A stretch of 8,982 bases of DNA from Cacconaster sp045599325 (GCA_045599325.1 JAZRVT010000010.1:1-8982), one strand, 5' to 3'. Positions 1-7,027 are shown, numbered from the stretch's first letter. The notes: a model not told the origin generated them from the letters alone. Translations and numbers: made by a program.

Positions 1-2534
1 GGTTCGATATGGGCGCCGATACGGATGATACCGTTCTCGCCCAGGTCCTTGGTGGCGTCCTCGCTGACATTAGGGATGTCGGAGGTGAGTTCTTCCATTC
101 CGCGCTTGGTGTCACGCACTTCGGTGAGGTACTCGTCCACATGGATGGAAGTGAGGATATCCCACTTGACCATCTCCTCTGAAAGGACGATGGCATCCTC
201 GTAGTTATATCCCTTCCAAGGCATGAACGCTACCTTAAGGTTGCGGCCGAGAGCGAGCTCTCCGTTCTGGGAGGCATAACCCTCGGTGAGCACCTGCCCC
301 TTCTCCACCTTGTCACCCTTCCTTACTATAGGAATGAGATTGACAGTGGTGCTCTGGTTGGTGCGGCGGTAATGAGGAAGTTTGTATACGGTCTCCTCAG
401 GTGAGAAACTGACGAAGTTCTCATCTTCGGTGCGGTCGTACTTGATGCGGATCTCGTTGGCGTCGACATAAGTGACTTCACCCTTGCGCTCTGCAATGTA
501 CTGGGTGCGTGAGTCGATACAGACCCTCTCTTCAAGACCGGTACCCACGATAGGGGACTCAGGCTTGAGGAGCGGCACTGCCTGACGCATCATGTTCGCA
601 CCCATGAGGGCGCGGTGAGCGTCGTCGTGCTCGAGGAACGGGATGAGCGATGCTGCGACAGAAGCCATCTGGTTAGGAGCGACATCCATATAGTCGATCT
701 CCTCCTTGGTGACGACTGGGAAGTCGGCCTCAAGGCGGCACTGCAGACGGTCTTCGAGGATGTTGCCGTCGTCGTCCATCTTTACGTTGGCGAGGGAGAC
801 GAGCTTGCTCTCTTCCTCCTCGGCGCTCATATAATGGCATCCTGCGGCACTGAGATCTACCTTTCCGTCCTTGACGTCACGGTATGGGGTCTCGATGAAT
901 CCGAGGTCGTCGATACGTGCATACACGCAGAGAGAAGAGATAAGACCGATGTTAGGTCCTTCAGGTGACTCGATAGGGCAGAGGCGGCCGTAGTGTGTAT
1001 AGTGGACGTCTCGTACTTCGAATCCGGCCCTGTCGCGGCTCAGACCACCAGGACCGAGAGCTGACAGACGTCTCTTGTGAGTGACCTCGGCAAGAGGGTT
1101 TGTCTGGTCCATGAACTGTGACAGCTGGCTCGTTCCGAAGAATGAGTTGATCACAGAAGAAAGGGTCTTCGCGTTGATGAGGTCGATAGGGTTGAACTGC
1201 TCGCTGTCGCGGACGTTCATCCTCTCGCGTATTGTGCGGGCCATACGGCTCAGACCGACGCTGAACTGGTTGGCGAGCTGCTCGCCGACAGTGCGTACGC
1301 GACGGTTTGAGAGATGGTCGATATCATCGACTGTCGCCTTTGAATTTATAAGCTGGATGAGGTACTTTATGATCTCGATGATGTCGGTGTTGGTGAGGAC
1401 ACGGATGTCCGGTGCAATCGACAGGTTGAGCTTCTTGTTGAGACGGTAACGTCCCACGCTGCCGAGGTCATACCTCTTCTCGGAGAAGAAGAGCTTGTCT
1501 ATGACATCCCTAGCTGTCGCCTCGTCAGGTGGTTCTGAACTGCGCAGCTGTTTGTAGATGTAATTGACAGCCTCGATCTCCGTATTGGTAGGGTCCTTCT
1601 GGAGAGTGTTGAATATGATGACGTACTCGTTGGAGTTAGCCTCGTCTTTCTGAAGGAGAATGGTCTTCTCGTCGGTCTCAAGGATTGCTGCGATGTTGTC
1701 GTCGTCGAGGATTTCGCCTCTCTTGACGATGATCTTGATACGCTCGAGAGGGGTCACTTCTCCCGTGTCCTCATCGATGAAGTCCTCGAACTTGGTCATG
1801 AGCACGTTGTTGGCGAGCTTGCGGCCCTTGTTCGCGGCGAGGTTCTCAGGAGTGATCTCGATCTCGTCGGCGAGGTCGAAGATATCGATGATATCCTTGT
1901 CTGCGTTATAACCTATGGCCCTGAGGAGGGTGGTTACAGGGAGCTTCTTCTTGCGGTCGATGTACGCGTACATCACATTGTTGATGTCGGTAGCGAACTC
2001 GATCCATGATCCCTTGAACGGAATGATACGGGCTGAATACAGCTTTGTACCATTTGCGTGCATGCTCTGGTCGAAGAATACGCCAGGGGACCTATGCAGC
2101 TGGGAGACGATGATGCGCTCTGATCCGTTGATGACGAACGTGCCGGCAGGGGTCATATATGGGATGTTGCCCAGATAGACGTCCTGTACGCGTGTGTCGA
2201 AATCCTCGTGTTCCGGATCGGTGCATGAAAGGCGGAGTTTCGCCTTGAGAGGGACATTGTATGTAAGGCCTCTGTCAAGGCATTCCTCAATCGAGTACTG
2301 CGGCGGGTCAATGAAATAGTCAATGAACTCGAGTTTGTAGTTGTTTCTCGTGTCTTCGATTGGGAAAATCTCCTTAAAAACCTGGAAAAGACCCTCACTC
2401 TTCCTGTTTTCAGGGGTGGTCTCAAGCTGGAAGAAGTCCTTGAAGGATTTCAGCTGGACCTCGAGAAGGTCCGGGTACTCCAGGATTTTGGATGTTGCGA
2501 AATTTATACGCTTGTTAATAGTCTTTTTTGACAT
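1..2534 (-). CDS. rpoB: RNA polymerase beta subunit RpoB, N-terminal two thirds (3' end outside window)
   Basis: This encodes the beta subunit of DNA-directed RNA polymerase, which forms one side of the catalytic cleft. Reading from the ATG at 2534 gives 844 uninterrupted codons to the window edge. The protein starts MSKKTINKRINFATSK. Visible blocks include a lobe segment near residue 135 (PAGTFVINGSERIIVSQ), the rifampicin-pocket region at about residues 467-493 (TSQLSQFMDQTNPLAE then THKRRLSALGPGG), HYGRLCPIESPEGPNIGLI just after it, and NGELALGRN followed by AFMPWKGYNYEDA near residues 765-790. Bacteroidota RpoB is usually about 1,270 residues, so roughly 430 are missing. Residues matching E. 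coli D516, H526 and S531 are D476, H486 and S491, the drug-sensitive state; E. coli N518 and S522 are Thr and Ala here. An intrinsic-terminator-like hairpin lies 37 bases upstream of the start. rpoC would be expected next but is not in view. Identity is certain. Confidence 0.98.
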   Translation of the reverse strand, partial: MSKKTINKRINFATSKILEYPDLLEVQLKSFKDFFQLETTPENRKSEGLFQVFKEIFPIEDTRNNYKLEFIDYFIDPPQYSIEECLDRGLTYNVPLKAKLRLSCTDPEHEDFDTRVQDVYLGNIPYMTPAGTFVINGSERIIVSQLHRSPGVFFDQSMHANGTKLYSARIIPFKGSWIEFATDINNVMYAYIDRKKKLPVTTLLRAIGYNADKDIIDIFDLADEIEITPENLAANKGRKLANNVLMTKFEDFIDEDTGEVTPLERIKIIVKRGEILDDDNIAAILETDEKTILLQKDEANSNEYVIIFNTLQKDPTNTEIEAVNYIYKQLRSSEPPDEATARDVIDKLFFSEKRYDLGSVGRYRLNKKLNLSIAPDIRVLTNTDIIEIIKYLIQLINSKATVDDIDHLSNRRVRTVGEQLANQFSVGLSRMARTIRERMNVRDSEQFNPIDLINAKTLSSVINSFFGTSQLSQFMDQTNPLAEVTHKRRLSALGPGGLSRDRAGFEVRDVHYTHYGRLCPIESPEGPNIGLISSLCVYARIDDLGFIETPYRDVKDGKVDLSAAGCHYMSAEEEESKLVSLANVKMDDDGNILEDRLQCRLEADFPVVTKEEIDYMDVAPNQMASVAASLIPFLEHDDAHRALMGANMMRQAVPLLKPESPIVGTGLEERVCIDSRTQYIAERKGEVTYVDANEIRIKYDRTEDENFVSFSPEETVYKLPHYRRTNQSTTVNLIPIVRKGDKVEKGQVLTEGYASQNGELALGRNLKVAFMPWKGYNYEDAIVLSEEMVKWDILTSIHVDEYLTEVRDTKRGMEELTSDIPNVSEDATKDLGENGIIRIGAHIE

Positions 2535-2570
2535 GTGCTGCCGTTGGAAGTGAGAAAAACTTTAATACGG

Positions 2571-2605
2571 AAAAAAGGTTTAGAGCCTGGTTCGGCTCTA
2601 AACCT
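2571..2605 (-). terminator. Attenuator-like intrinsic terminator between rplL and rpoB
   Basis: On the minus strand AGGTTTAGAGCC, a six-base loop GAACCA and GGCTCTAAACCT form a perfect 12-bp stem. It runs directly into a U run of six (positions 2576-2571, counting the last stem base). This is the textbook layout of a Rho-independent terminator. It lies 34 bases after the rplL stop and 36 bases before the rpoB ATG. No promoter is recognisable between it and rpoB, so it must be leaky or conditional if rpoB depends on upstream transcription. E. coli has a partial terminator in the equivalent place, which lowers rpoBC output relative to ribosomal proteins. The stem and U run are seen; the attenuator role is inferred. 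Confidence 0.85.
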
Positions 2606-2639
2606 GTTTGTTCCCCGATCAAGCAGGGAGAAGCGGGAT

Positions 2640-3014
2640 TTACTTAATCTCGACTTCTGCGCCAGCCTCTGTAAGGGTATCCTTAAGCTGCTCGGCTTCT
2701 GCCTTGGAGACTTTCTCCTTAAGGGTAGCTGGGGTTCCGTCAACCAGATCCTTAGCTTCCTTAAGACCAAGACCAAGGGCCTCCTTGACAGCCTTGATGA
2801 CTGCGAGCTTCGCAGTGCCGGCTGAGGTGAGGATAACGTCGAATTCGGTCTGCTCTGCCTCAGCGGCTGCAGCACCGGCGCCGTCAGCAGCGACTACGAC
2901 TGCTGCAGCTGCAGGCTCGATACCATATTCTTCTTTGAGGACTTTTGCAAGTTCCTGAACGTCTTTCACAGAAAGGTTTACCAACTCTTCTGCAAGGGCT
3001 TTAACATCTGCCAT
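2640..3014 (-). CDS. rplL: 50S ribosomal protein L7/L12
   Basis: L7/L12 forms the flexible ribosomal stalk, which binds L10 as dimers and recruits and stimulates the GTPase factors EF-Tu, EF-G, IF2 and RF3. The 124-residue product has normal family length. Residues 1-33 (MADVKALAEELVNLS onward) form the dimerisation domain. Residues about 34-53 are an Ala-rich hinge (AAAAVVVAADGAGAAAAEAE). From about residue 55 comes the globular C-terminal domain, starting TEFDVILTSAG and containing LGLKEAKDLVDGTP, the factor-binding helix region. The protein ends EIK. It follows rplJ after 26 bases, as in nearly all bacteria, and is the last gene before the attenuator-like hairpin. The start is set by the family N-terminus; the upstream sequence is A/T-rich with no Shine-Dalgarno motif. 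L12 is needed in several copies per ribosome, which fits a terminator right after it. Confidence 0.98.
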   Translation of the reverse strand: MADVKALAEELVNLSVKDVQELAKVLKEEYGIEPAAAAVVVAADGAGAAAAEAEQTEFDVILTSAGTAKLAVIKAVKEALGLGLKEAKDLVDGTPATLKEKVSKAEAEQLKDTLTEAGAEVEIK

Positions 3015-3040
3015 AATTATTTGATTTTAAATTGTTAATA

Positions 3041-3649
3041 TTATTCTGTCGTTGCAGGAGCCTCTGCCTCTGCTGCTGGTGCTTCTGCCGGAGCCTCAGC
3101 CGGTGCCTCAGGAGCGGCGGCCGGAGCGGCAGTTGCGGTATAGATCTTCTCGTCGTCAGCCTTTCCTTCGGCTGCGTTCTCGAGACCGCTGATAACTCTG
3201 CGGATAGGGCTCTGGAGGAGACCGATGATGTCACCGATGAGTTCTTCCTTGGTCTTGATTGCTGCGAGCTGATCGAGTTTGTCTTCGCCTATGAAAACGC
3301 AACCCTGTACGTAAGCGCCCTTAACTACAGGCTTCTTGAAGCCTTCCTTCTGGAGTTTCTTGATGAGCTTTCCAGGAGCTGAAGGAACGGTCGTGTACAT
3401 GATTGCAGAGTTGCCTGCGAGAGTCTCGTTGAGAGACTGCAGATCCTCATTGTCGATTCCCTTGAGAACGTGGGCGAAGAGGGTATTCTTGACAACGTTC
3501 AAAACGATGCCGTTGTTGAAGCATTCGCGACGGAGCTTTGAGGTCTGTCCTGCGTTCAGTCCTGCGATATCGGTGATGTAGAAATCAGGATATGCTTTGA
3601 GCTGGGCTGAGATGCTTTCAATAATTTGAGCTTTAAGTTCTTTTTTCAT
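3041..3649 (-). CDS. rplJ: 50S ribosomal protein L10 with long Ala/Pro/Glu-rich C-terminal tail
   Basis: L10 anchors L12 dimers to the ribosome and, with L11, to the GTPase-associated centre of 23S rRNA. The product is 202 residues. Residues 1 to about 140 are the conserved body (MKKELKAQIIESISAQLKAY, then VLNVVKNTLFAHVL, LAGNSAIMYTT and KKPVVKGAYVQGCVFIGEDK). Residues about 145-170 are the helix expected to carry L12-binding segments (LLQSPIRRVISGLENAAEG). Residues 171-202 are a low-complexity tail of Ala, Pro and Glu with repeated PAEA units, ending ATTE. Typical bacterial L10 is about 165-175 residues, so the tail is an addition of about 30. It lies 12 bases after rplA and 26 before rplL. 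In E. coli L10-L12 represses its own mRNA by binding a leader; no comparable intergenic leader fits here. Confidence 0.97.
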   Translation of the reverse strand: MKKELKAQIIESISAQLKAYPDFYITDIAGLNAGQTSKLRRECFNNGIVLNVVKNTLFAHVLKGIDNEDLQSLNETLAGNSAIMYTTVPSAPGKLIKKLQKEGFKKPVVKGAYVQGCVFIGEDKLDQLAAIKTKEELIGDIIGLLQSPIRRVISGLENAAEGKADDEKIYTATAAPAAAPEAPAEAPAEAPAAEAEAPATTE

Positions 3650-3661
3650 AATATTGAATTT

Positions 3662-4366
3662 TTACTCAGCACCGTTGAGGAATGCCTTGAGATCAATCTT
3701 AACACCAGCACTCATGGTAGAGCAGATAGCAGAGCTCTTCATGTATGTGCCCTTGAGGGTCTGAGGCTTGAGTTTTGAGATTGCGTTGAGAACCTCGGCT
3801 GCATTCTCGGCGAGCTGCTGTGCAGAGAATGAAACCTTGCCTATACCCGTATGGATAATACCGGTCTTGTCAACCTTGAAGTCGATCTTACCACCCTTGA
3901 CTTCCTTAACGGCGTTGCCGACTGCCATTGTGACAGTGCCTGTCTTAGGGTTCGGCATGAGACCGCGTGGTCCGAGGATCTTTCCGAGAGCACCGACCTT
4001 TGCCATGACTGAAGGAGTACAGATGACTACATCGACATCTGTCCAGCCAGCCTTGATCTTCTCGATATAATCATCGAGACCTACATAGTCAGCGCCTGCT
4101 TCCTTGGCTTCGTTCTCCTTGTCAGGGGTGCAGAGTACGAGGACTCTGACGACCTTACCGGTCCCGTGAGGAAGGGTGACGACGCCACGGATCATCTGGT
4201 TGGCCTTACGAGGGTCAACACCGAGGTTCGCGGAAAGCTCGACGGTTGAGTCAAACTTTGTGAAGGTGATATCCTTTACTACCTGGCACGCCTCTGAAAG
4301 GCTGTACAGCTTATGAGAATCATACTTCTCAGCAGCTGCCTTCTGATTTTTTGTCTTCTTGCTCAT
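3662..4366 (-). CDS. rplA: 50S ribosomal protein L1
   Basis: L1 binds 23S rRNA helices 76-78, forms the mobile L1 stalk and helps release deacylated tRNA from the E site. The product is 234 residues, normal for the family. It shows the L1 signature at about residues 128-145 (GKILGPRGLMPNPKTGTV), the N-terminal KYDSHKLYSLSEACQ segment and the conserved C-terminal LKGTYMKSSAICSTMS. It has no insertions. The gene lies 13 bases after rplK and 12 before rplJ, so the block is probably one transcript. In other bacteria L1 is a translational repressor of the L11-L1 pair through an rRNA-like site near the start of rplK. The 9-base gap before rplK leaves no room for such a site unless it lies inside nusG or rplK, and I did not detect one. 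The MSKKTKNQ start is the natural one, with no Shine-Dalgarno motif upstream. Confidence 0.98.
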   Translation of the reverse strand: MSKKTKNQKAAAEKYDSHKLYSLSEACQVVKDITFTKFDSTVELSANLGVDPRKANQMIRGVVTLPHGTGKVVRVLVLCTPDKENEAKEAGADYVGLDDYIEKIKAGWTDVDVVICTPSVMAKVGALGKILGPRGLMPNPKTGTVTMAVGNAVKEVKGGKIDFKVDKTGIIHTGIGKVSFSAQQLAENAAEVLNAISKLKPQTLKGTYMKSSAICSTMSAGVKIDLKAFLNGAE

Positions 4367-4379
4367 AACGTGTCAACTA

Positions 4380-4823
4380 TTAAAGGTCCTGAGGGAATTC
4401 ACCGGTAACGGTGATACCCATACTTCTTGCTGTTCCTGCGACCATGCGCATAGCTGATGCGATGGTGAAGCAGTTGAGGTCCGGCATTTTGCCTTCAGCG
4501 ATCTCCTTGACCTGATCCCAGGTGATGCTTGCCACTTTCTTGCGGTTAGGCTCGCCTGATGCGGTGGAAATCTTAGCAGCTTCCTTGAGGGATACTGCCA
4601 CTGGTGGTTGCTTGACCTCGAATGAATAAGACTTGTCGGAATAGACAGTGATCACCACTGGGAGGATCTTACCTGCCTGTGCCTGCGTGGCTGCATTGAA
4701 AGCCTTGCAGAAATCCATGATGTTCAAGCCTTTGGAACCGAGTGCCGGTCCTACCGGAGGTGCTGGATTGGCTGCTCCGCCTTTGATTTGGAGCTTGATG
4801 AATCCGGTAACTTCTTTTGCCAT
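4380..4823 (-). CDS. rplK: 50S ribosomal protein L11
   Basis: L11 binds the GTPase-associated region of 23S rRNA, helps position elongation and release factors, and is needed for RelA activation during amino-acid starvation in the bacteria where this has been studied. The 147-residue product has normal length. The N-terminal domain carries the Pro-rich PAPPVGPALGSKGLN segment near residues 20-35, where thiopeptide antibiotics contact L11. The C-terminal rRNA-binding domain includes SGEPNRKKVASITWDQ and ends with the signature ASAMRMVAGTARSMGITVTG. The gene starts 9 bases after nusG ends and precedes rplA by 13 bases, the standard nusG-rplK-rplA order. The leader is A/T-rich (AACAAAAAATC before the ATG). 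Nothing in the sequence departs from the family. Confidence 0.98.
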   Translation of the reverse strand: MAKEVTGFIKLQIKGGAANPAPPVGPALGSKGLNIMDFCKAFNAATQAQAGKILPVVITVYSDKSYSFEVKQPPVAVSLKEAAKISTASGEPNRKKVASITWDQVKEIAEGKMPDLNCFTIASAMRMVAGTARSMGITVTGEFPQDL

Positions 4824-4832
4824 GATTTTTTG

Positions 4833-5399
4833 TTATTCTTTAGTTACTTGTGTAAAGCTGAGTTCGAGCTGGGTCTTTCTGCCGAAGATCACGACAATGA
4901 CCTTGACTTTGCTCCTGTCTTCCAGAATCTCGTCGACAGTTCCGCTGAATCCGCTGAACGGACCATCCGTGATGCGTACTGACTCGCCAACCTCATAGTT
5001 GACAAGGGTCTCAGCAGCACTTTCGATGTTCTCATCCTGGTTTCCGAGAATCCTCTGTGCCTCATCCTCGCGGATAGGTACAGGTATCCTCTCGAACTGG
5101 GTGCCTGATATGGCCTTCTTCTCCGTCAGGAAACCTGACATGTTAGGAACTTCATTGCGGATGATGTTCTCAAGCCTGGCGCTGAGTTCGGCGTGGATAA
5201 GCACATAACCTGGGAAAAGCAGCTTGTCAACTGCCTTCCTTTTTCCATTTTTTGTGACTATTTCCTTTTTGACCGGAACCAGAACCTGATCGACCTGATC
5301 CTGAAGACCGCTGCGTTCAATCTCTTTCTGAAGATATTCAGCAGCTTTTTTCTCTTTCGCTCCCGCTGTCCTCAGAACGTACCATTTCATTTCGCCCAT
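4833..5399 (-). CDS. nusG: Transcription termination/antitermination factor NusG
   Basis: NusG binds RNA polymerase and sets elongation and pausing. Through its KOW domain it links polymerase to Rho or to the ribosome. The 188-residue product has an N-terminal NGN domain (MKWYVLRTAGAKEKKAA near the start, then KLLFPGYVLIHAE around residue 70, the usual polymerase-contact region). The C-terminal KOW domain runs from about residue 137 (VGESVRITDGPFSGFSGTV) to the end. No large insertion is present. The chosen start gives MGEMKWYV; the Met four residues in (5390) is an equally possible start and neither has a Shine-Dalgarno motif. It lies 17 bases after secE and 9 before rplK, the conserved secE-nusG-rplK order. 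Confidence 0.97.
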   Translation of the reverse strand: MGEMKWYVLRTAGAKEKKAAEYLQKEIERSGLQDQVDQVLVPVKKEIVTKNGKRKAVDKLLFPGYVLIHAELSARLENIIRNEVPNMSGFLTEKKAISGTQFERIPVPIREDEAQRILGNQDENIESAAETLVNYEVGESVRITDGPFSGFSGTVDEILEDRSKVKVIVVIFGRKTQLELSFTQVTKE

Positions 5400-5416
5400 A
5401 GGATTTTACGATAAGA

Positions 5417-5605
5417 TTACAGAGTGTAAATGCCTGTCATCAGAGACTGGAAGAGGAAGTCGATAACCCAAAGCAATGCTGCAAGAATGACTGTAGTTAC
5501 AATGACCAGAAGGGCGGAACTCTGGAGTTTCGACCAGTTTGGCCAAGTAGTCTTCTTGGTGAGCTCTGTGAAAGACTCTTTGCAGTAATTGATAAACCTT
5601 CTCAT
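5417..5605 (-). CDS. secE: Preprotein translocase subunit SecE, short single-span form
   Basis: SecE clamps SecY in the SecYEG inner-membrane channel, which exports unfolded proteins. The 62-residue product begins MRRFINYCKESFTEL. It then has the conserved amphipathic-helix motif TTWPNWSKLQSS (residues about 19-30), where the Trp-Pro pair marks the family, and one membrane span of about 20 residues (ALLVIVTTVILAALLWVIDF). This is the short single-span form common outside gamma-proteobacteria; E. coli SecE has three spans. The frame stays open upstream to 5716, but that extension runs into tRNA-Trp and is not protein-like, so the ATG at 5605 is preferred. It lies 86 bases after tRNA-Trp and 17 before nusG. 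The upstream spacer can form a hairpin. Confidence 0.95.
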   Translation of the reverse strand: MRRFINYCKESFTELTKKTTWPNWSKLQSSALLVIVTTVILAALLWVIDFLFQSLMTGIYTL

Positions 5606-5619
5606 CTTTACATTTAATG

Positions 5620-5653
5620 GACACCGCTGAATGGAAGCGTAAGGGGCGGCGTC
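5620..5653 (-). other. Predicted stem-loop in the secE leader
   Basis: On the minus strand GACGCCGC and GCGGTGTC can pair as an 8-bp stem with one G-U pair around an 18-base loop. The stem ends 14 bases before the secE ATG, between it and tRNA-Trp. It has no U run, so it is not an intrinsic terminator. It could affect secE translation or stabilise the 5' end left after tRNA-Trp is cut out. The pairing is seen; any function is a guess. Confidence 0.35.
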
Positions 5654-5691
5654 TGTTAAACAATTACCAAATCGTAACCTTTGATATTTTG

Positions 5692-5762
5692 CAGGGGAAG
5701 CAGGATTCGAACCCACATCGACGGTTTTGGAGACCGCTGAACTACCCTTGTTCTATTCCCCT
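5692..5762 (-). tRNA. tRNA-Trp, anticodon CCA
   Basis: The 71-base gene folds as a full cloverleaf: acceptor AGGGGAA with TTCCCCT, D stem GAAC with GTTC, anticodon stem GCGGT with ACCGT (one G-U pair), loop CTCCAAA with U33 and anticodon CCA, and T loop TTCGAAT. The discriminator is G, usual for bacterial tRNA-Trp. The 3' CCA is not encoded (GCAA follows). It sits between tuf and secE, so excising it would cut the long transcript into a tuf part and a secE-onward part. A strong hairpin lies five bases upstream. Confidence 0.97.
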
Positions 5763-5767
5763 AAATT

Positions 5768-5798
5768 GGCGGATACCCCCTTTCCCGGGATATCCGCC
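5768..5798 (-). other. Strong hairpin between tuf and tRNA-Trp
   Basis: GGCGGATA and TATCCGCC form a perfect 8-bp stem. It can extend by UCCC with GGGG (one U-G and three C-G pairs) to 12 bp around a seven-base loop. It begins 12 bases after the tuf stop and ends five bases before the tRNA-Trp 5' end. It is followed by AATTT and then the tRNA rather than a U run, so it does not look like an efficient Rho-independent terminator. A likely role is to protect the tuf mRNA 3' end once RNase P cuts at the tRNA; a weak terminator is the alternative. The structure is clear and the role is inferred. Confidence 0.7.
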
Positions 5799-5810
5799 TA
5801 TAGAGTTTGA

Positions 5811-7001
5811 TTAGTCAAGAATCTTGATGACCTGACCTGCACCGACTGTACGGCCACCCTCGCGGATTGCGAAGCTGAGACCCTCGTTAAGAGCTACAGG
5901 GGTGATAAGCTGGACGTTGATCTCAACGTTGTCGCCCGGCATGACCATCTCGACACCCTCCGTGAGAGAGATCTCTCCGCTAACATCAAGTGTACGGCTG
6001 AAGAACTGAGGACGATACTTGTTGTGGAAAGGAGTGTGACGGCCGCCTTCTTCCTTCTTGAGGACGTAGATCTGACCGACAAACTTGTCGTGAGCCTTGA
6101 TTGAACCGGGCTTTGCGATAACCTCACCACGCTTGACTTCCTTCTTGTCGATACCACGGAGGAGGAGACCTACATTGTCACCAGCCTCGCCCTGATCGAG
6201 GAGCTTGCGGAACATTTCAACACCGGTGACGACAGTGGTCTTCGGCTTGTCGTGAGAGAGACCGATGATCTCAGCGGGGTCGTTCACGTGAACGGTACCA
6301 GCCTCGATACGGCCGGTAACGACGGTACCACGGCCGGTGATTGAGAAGACGTCCTCGATAGGCATGAGGAACGGCTTGTCAACAAGACGCTCGGGAAGGG
6401 GAATGTATTCGTCGACAGCTGCCATGAGCTCCATGACCTTGTCCTCCCACTGAGGCTCTCCGTTGAGAGCACCAAGAGCGGAGCCACGGATAACGGGAGC
6501 GTTGTCACCGTCGAAATCGTACTTGCTGAGGAGGTCGCGGACTTCCATCTCGACGAGGTCAAGCATTTCCTCATCGTCTACGAGGTCGACCTTGTTGAGG
6601 AAGACGACCATCTTAGGAACGTTAACCTGCTTTGCAAGAAGAACGTGCTCGTTGGTCTGAGGCATGGGGCCGTCAGTTGCAGCGACAACGAGGATAGCAC
6701 CGTCCATCTGGGCAGCACCGGTAACCATGTTCTTAACGTAGTCGGCATGTCCCGGGCAGTCCACGTGCGCATAGTGGCGGTTCTCGGTCTGATACTCGAC
6801 GTGAGCGGTGTTGATGGTGATACCGCGCTCCTTCTCCTCGGGAGCGTTGTCGATCTGGTCGAATGACTTGAGTTCGCTCAGACCCTTGGATGCCAGCACC
6901 TTGGTGATGGCTGCGGTAAGGGTGGTCTTACCGTGGTCAACGTGGCCAATTGTACCAATGTTGACGTGAGGTTTAGTCCTCTCGAATTTTTCTTTTGCCA
7001 T
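5811..7001 (-). CDS. tuf: Translation elongation factor EF-Tu
   Basis: EF-Tu is the GTPase that delivers aminoacyl-tRNA to the ribosomal A site. The 396-residue product has normal length. The GTP-binding domain shows GHVDHGKT (19-26, P-loop), RGITI (59-63, switch I), DCPGH (81-85, with His85 as the residue that helps GTP hydrolysis), NKVD (136-139) and GSAL near 173. Domains 2 and 3 follow, with GRGTVVTGRIE near 225 and a C-terminal end at VGAGQVIKILD. Residue 117 is Asn in the segment PQTNEH, where most bacteria have Arg or Lys. It is flanked by tRNA-Thr(GGU) upstream (36-base gap) and the hairpin plus tRNA-Trp downstream, the arrangement of E. coli tufB. The leader has a T9 tract and A/T-rich sequence but no Shine-Dalgarno motif. 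Whether a second tuf exists elsewhere cannot be told here. Confidence 0.99.
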   Translation of the reverse strand: MAKEKFERTKPHVNIGTIGHVDHGKTTLTAAITKVLASKGLSELKSFDQIDNAPEEKERGITINTAHVEYQTENRHYAHVDCPGHADYVKNMVTGAAQMDGAILVVAATDGPMPQTNEHVLLAKQVNVPKMVVFLNKVDLVDDEEMLDLVEMEVRDLLSKYDFDGDNAPVIRGSALGALNGEPQWEDKVMELMAAVDEYIPLPERLVDKPFLMPIEDVFSITGRGTVVTGRIEAGTVHVNDPAEIIGLSHDKPKTTVVTGVEMFRKLLDQGEAGDNVGLLLRGIDKKEVKRGEVIAKPGSIKAHDKFVGQIYVLKKEEGGRHTPFHNKYRPQFFSRTLDVSGEISLTEGVEMVMPGDNVEINVQLITPVALNEGLSFAIREGGRTVGAGQVIKILD

Positions 7002-7027
7002 AATATTATGTTTTTTAAAGTTGTTGC

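Noticed and set aside
615..968. 117-codon open frame on the plus strand opposite rpoB
   Set aside because: It is antisense to a strongly conserved rpoB segment and has no recognisable features; the same holds for the other plus-strand frames over tuf, rplA, rplJ and rplL.
2606..2639. Second weak hairpin (CCCG with CGGG) after the rplL stop
   Set aside because: Only four pairs close a 17-base loop, too weak to call. It could be an RNase processing region but nothing shows it.
5606..5691. Possible promoter (TACGATTTG) between tRNA-Trp and secE
   Set aside because: The spacing is TAnnnTTTG rather than TAnnTTTG and no convincing TTTG element is placed upstream at 19-21 bases.
5606..5716. In-frame 37-codon N-terminal extension of secE with an ATG at 5716
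   Set aside because: It begins inside tRNA-Trp and its sequence is not protein-like. SecE family alignment supports the start at 5605.
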